Source: Acanthosepion esculentum
Taxonomy: Eukaryota > Mollusca > Cephalopoda > Sepiida > Sepiidae
Direction: 5' to 3'
Assembly (NCBI GenBank): GCA_964036315.1
Contig: OZ038478.1
Location: forward strand, 140,409,656-140,473,655
Length of the DNA stretch: 64,000 nt
Under the pieces are notes generated by a model. It did not search any database, was not told where the DNA came from, and worked only from the letters and a program-made list of their open reading frames with translations. The position numbers were made by a program, and so were the translations under genes. Every line of letters starts with the position of its first letter. The first letter of the stretch is position 1. This document shows, one piece after another, positions 63,880 to 64,000 of this stretch.

Positions 63880-64000
63880 CATTGCTATTCGAGGTTTACA
63901 TTTGTTATAAGTGCGAATAACAATAAAAAGAGAATATCAGTAAAAAGCCACAAAACTCTCATTCCAATGAATTAAAAACCGTGATAAATTAAAATATATA

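Overview
The window looks like animal nuclear DNA made almost entirely of transposable elements and microsatellites. I found no convincing host protein-coding gene. The mix points to a lophotrochozoan, most plausibly a cephalopod mollusc: Tx1-like and jockey/CR1-like LINEs, a GIY-YIG Penelope-like element, tRNA-derived SINEs, Tc1/mariner and Ty3/gypsy remnants, and long (TA)n runs. That assignment is inference from element repertoire, since there is no host gene to anchor it.

Layout. 1-9159: dispersed debris. It holds a mariner-like transposase remnant, a (TA)n-flanked inverted repeat, a SINE, two rearranged Penelope-like copies, a LINE reverse-transcriptase remnant, a hairpin element and a 0.55 kb segment repeated at 50.8 kb. 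9160-37032: a head-to-tail array of four copies of one Tx1/L1-group non-LTR retrotransposon. Copies 1-3 are about 7.06 kb, nearly identical and have intact ORFs. Copy 4 is divergent, internally deleted and frameshifted. Copies abut with no spacer or poly(A), and a 17-bp word occurs five times: before copy 1, at each junction and after copy 4. 37033-44827: unique AT-rich DNA with several (TA)n-flanked inverted repeats, SINEs, and a stand-alone 300-bp unit joining a tRNA-like head to a hammerhead-ribozyme-like tail. 44828-49440: a decayed Ty3/gypsy LTR retrotransposon with unequal LTRs. 49897-52145: a duplicated jockey/CR1-like LINE 3' fragment around a second copy of the 5.8-kb repeat. 52146-57326: microsatellites and two adjacent LINE remnants. 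57327-59525: palindromic elements and the best-preserved Penelope-like copy. 59745-63878: LINE and Tc1 remnants and an old relative of the tandem LINE.

How the parts work together. Each intact LINE unit carries a T-rich leader studded with short UUCG-type hairpins, ORF1 (RNA-binding protein with a CCHC knuckle), an 11-nt spacer, ORF2 (AP-like endonuclease plus reverse transcriptase and a C-terminal CCHC), and a 3' UTR ending in AATAAA five bases before the junction word. The Penelope-like copies share inverted termini containing a hammerhead-like fold, and their 3' UTR contains a tRNA-like Pol III promoter. One copy (43284-43583) consists only of the tRNA-like head and hammerhead tail, as a SINE would. 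I consider this the most likely under-described system here, together with the tandem LINE array.
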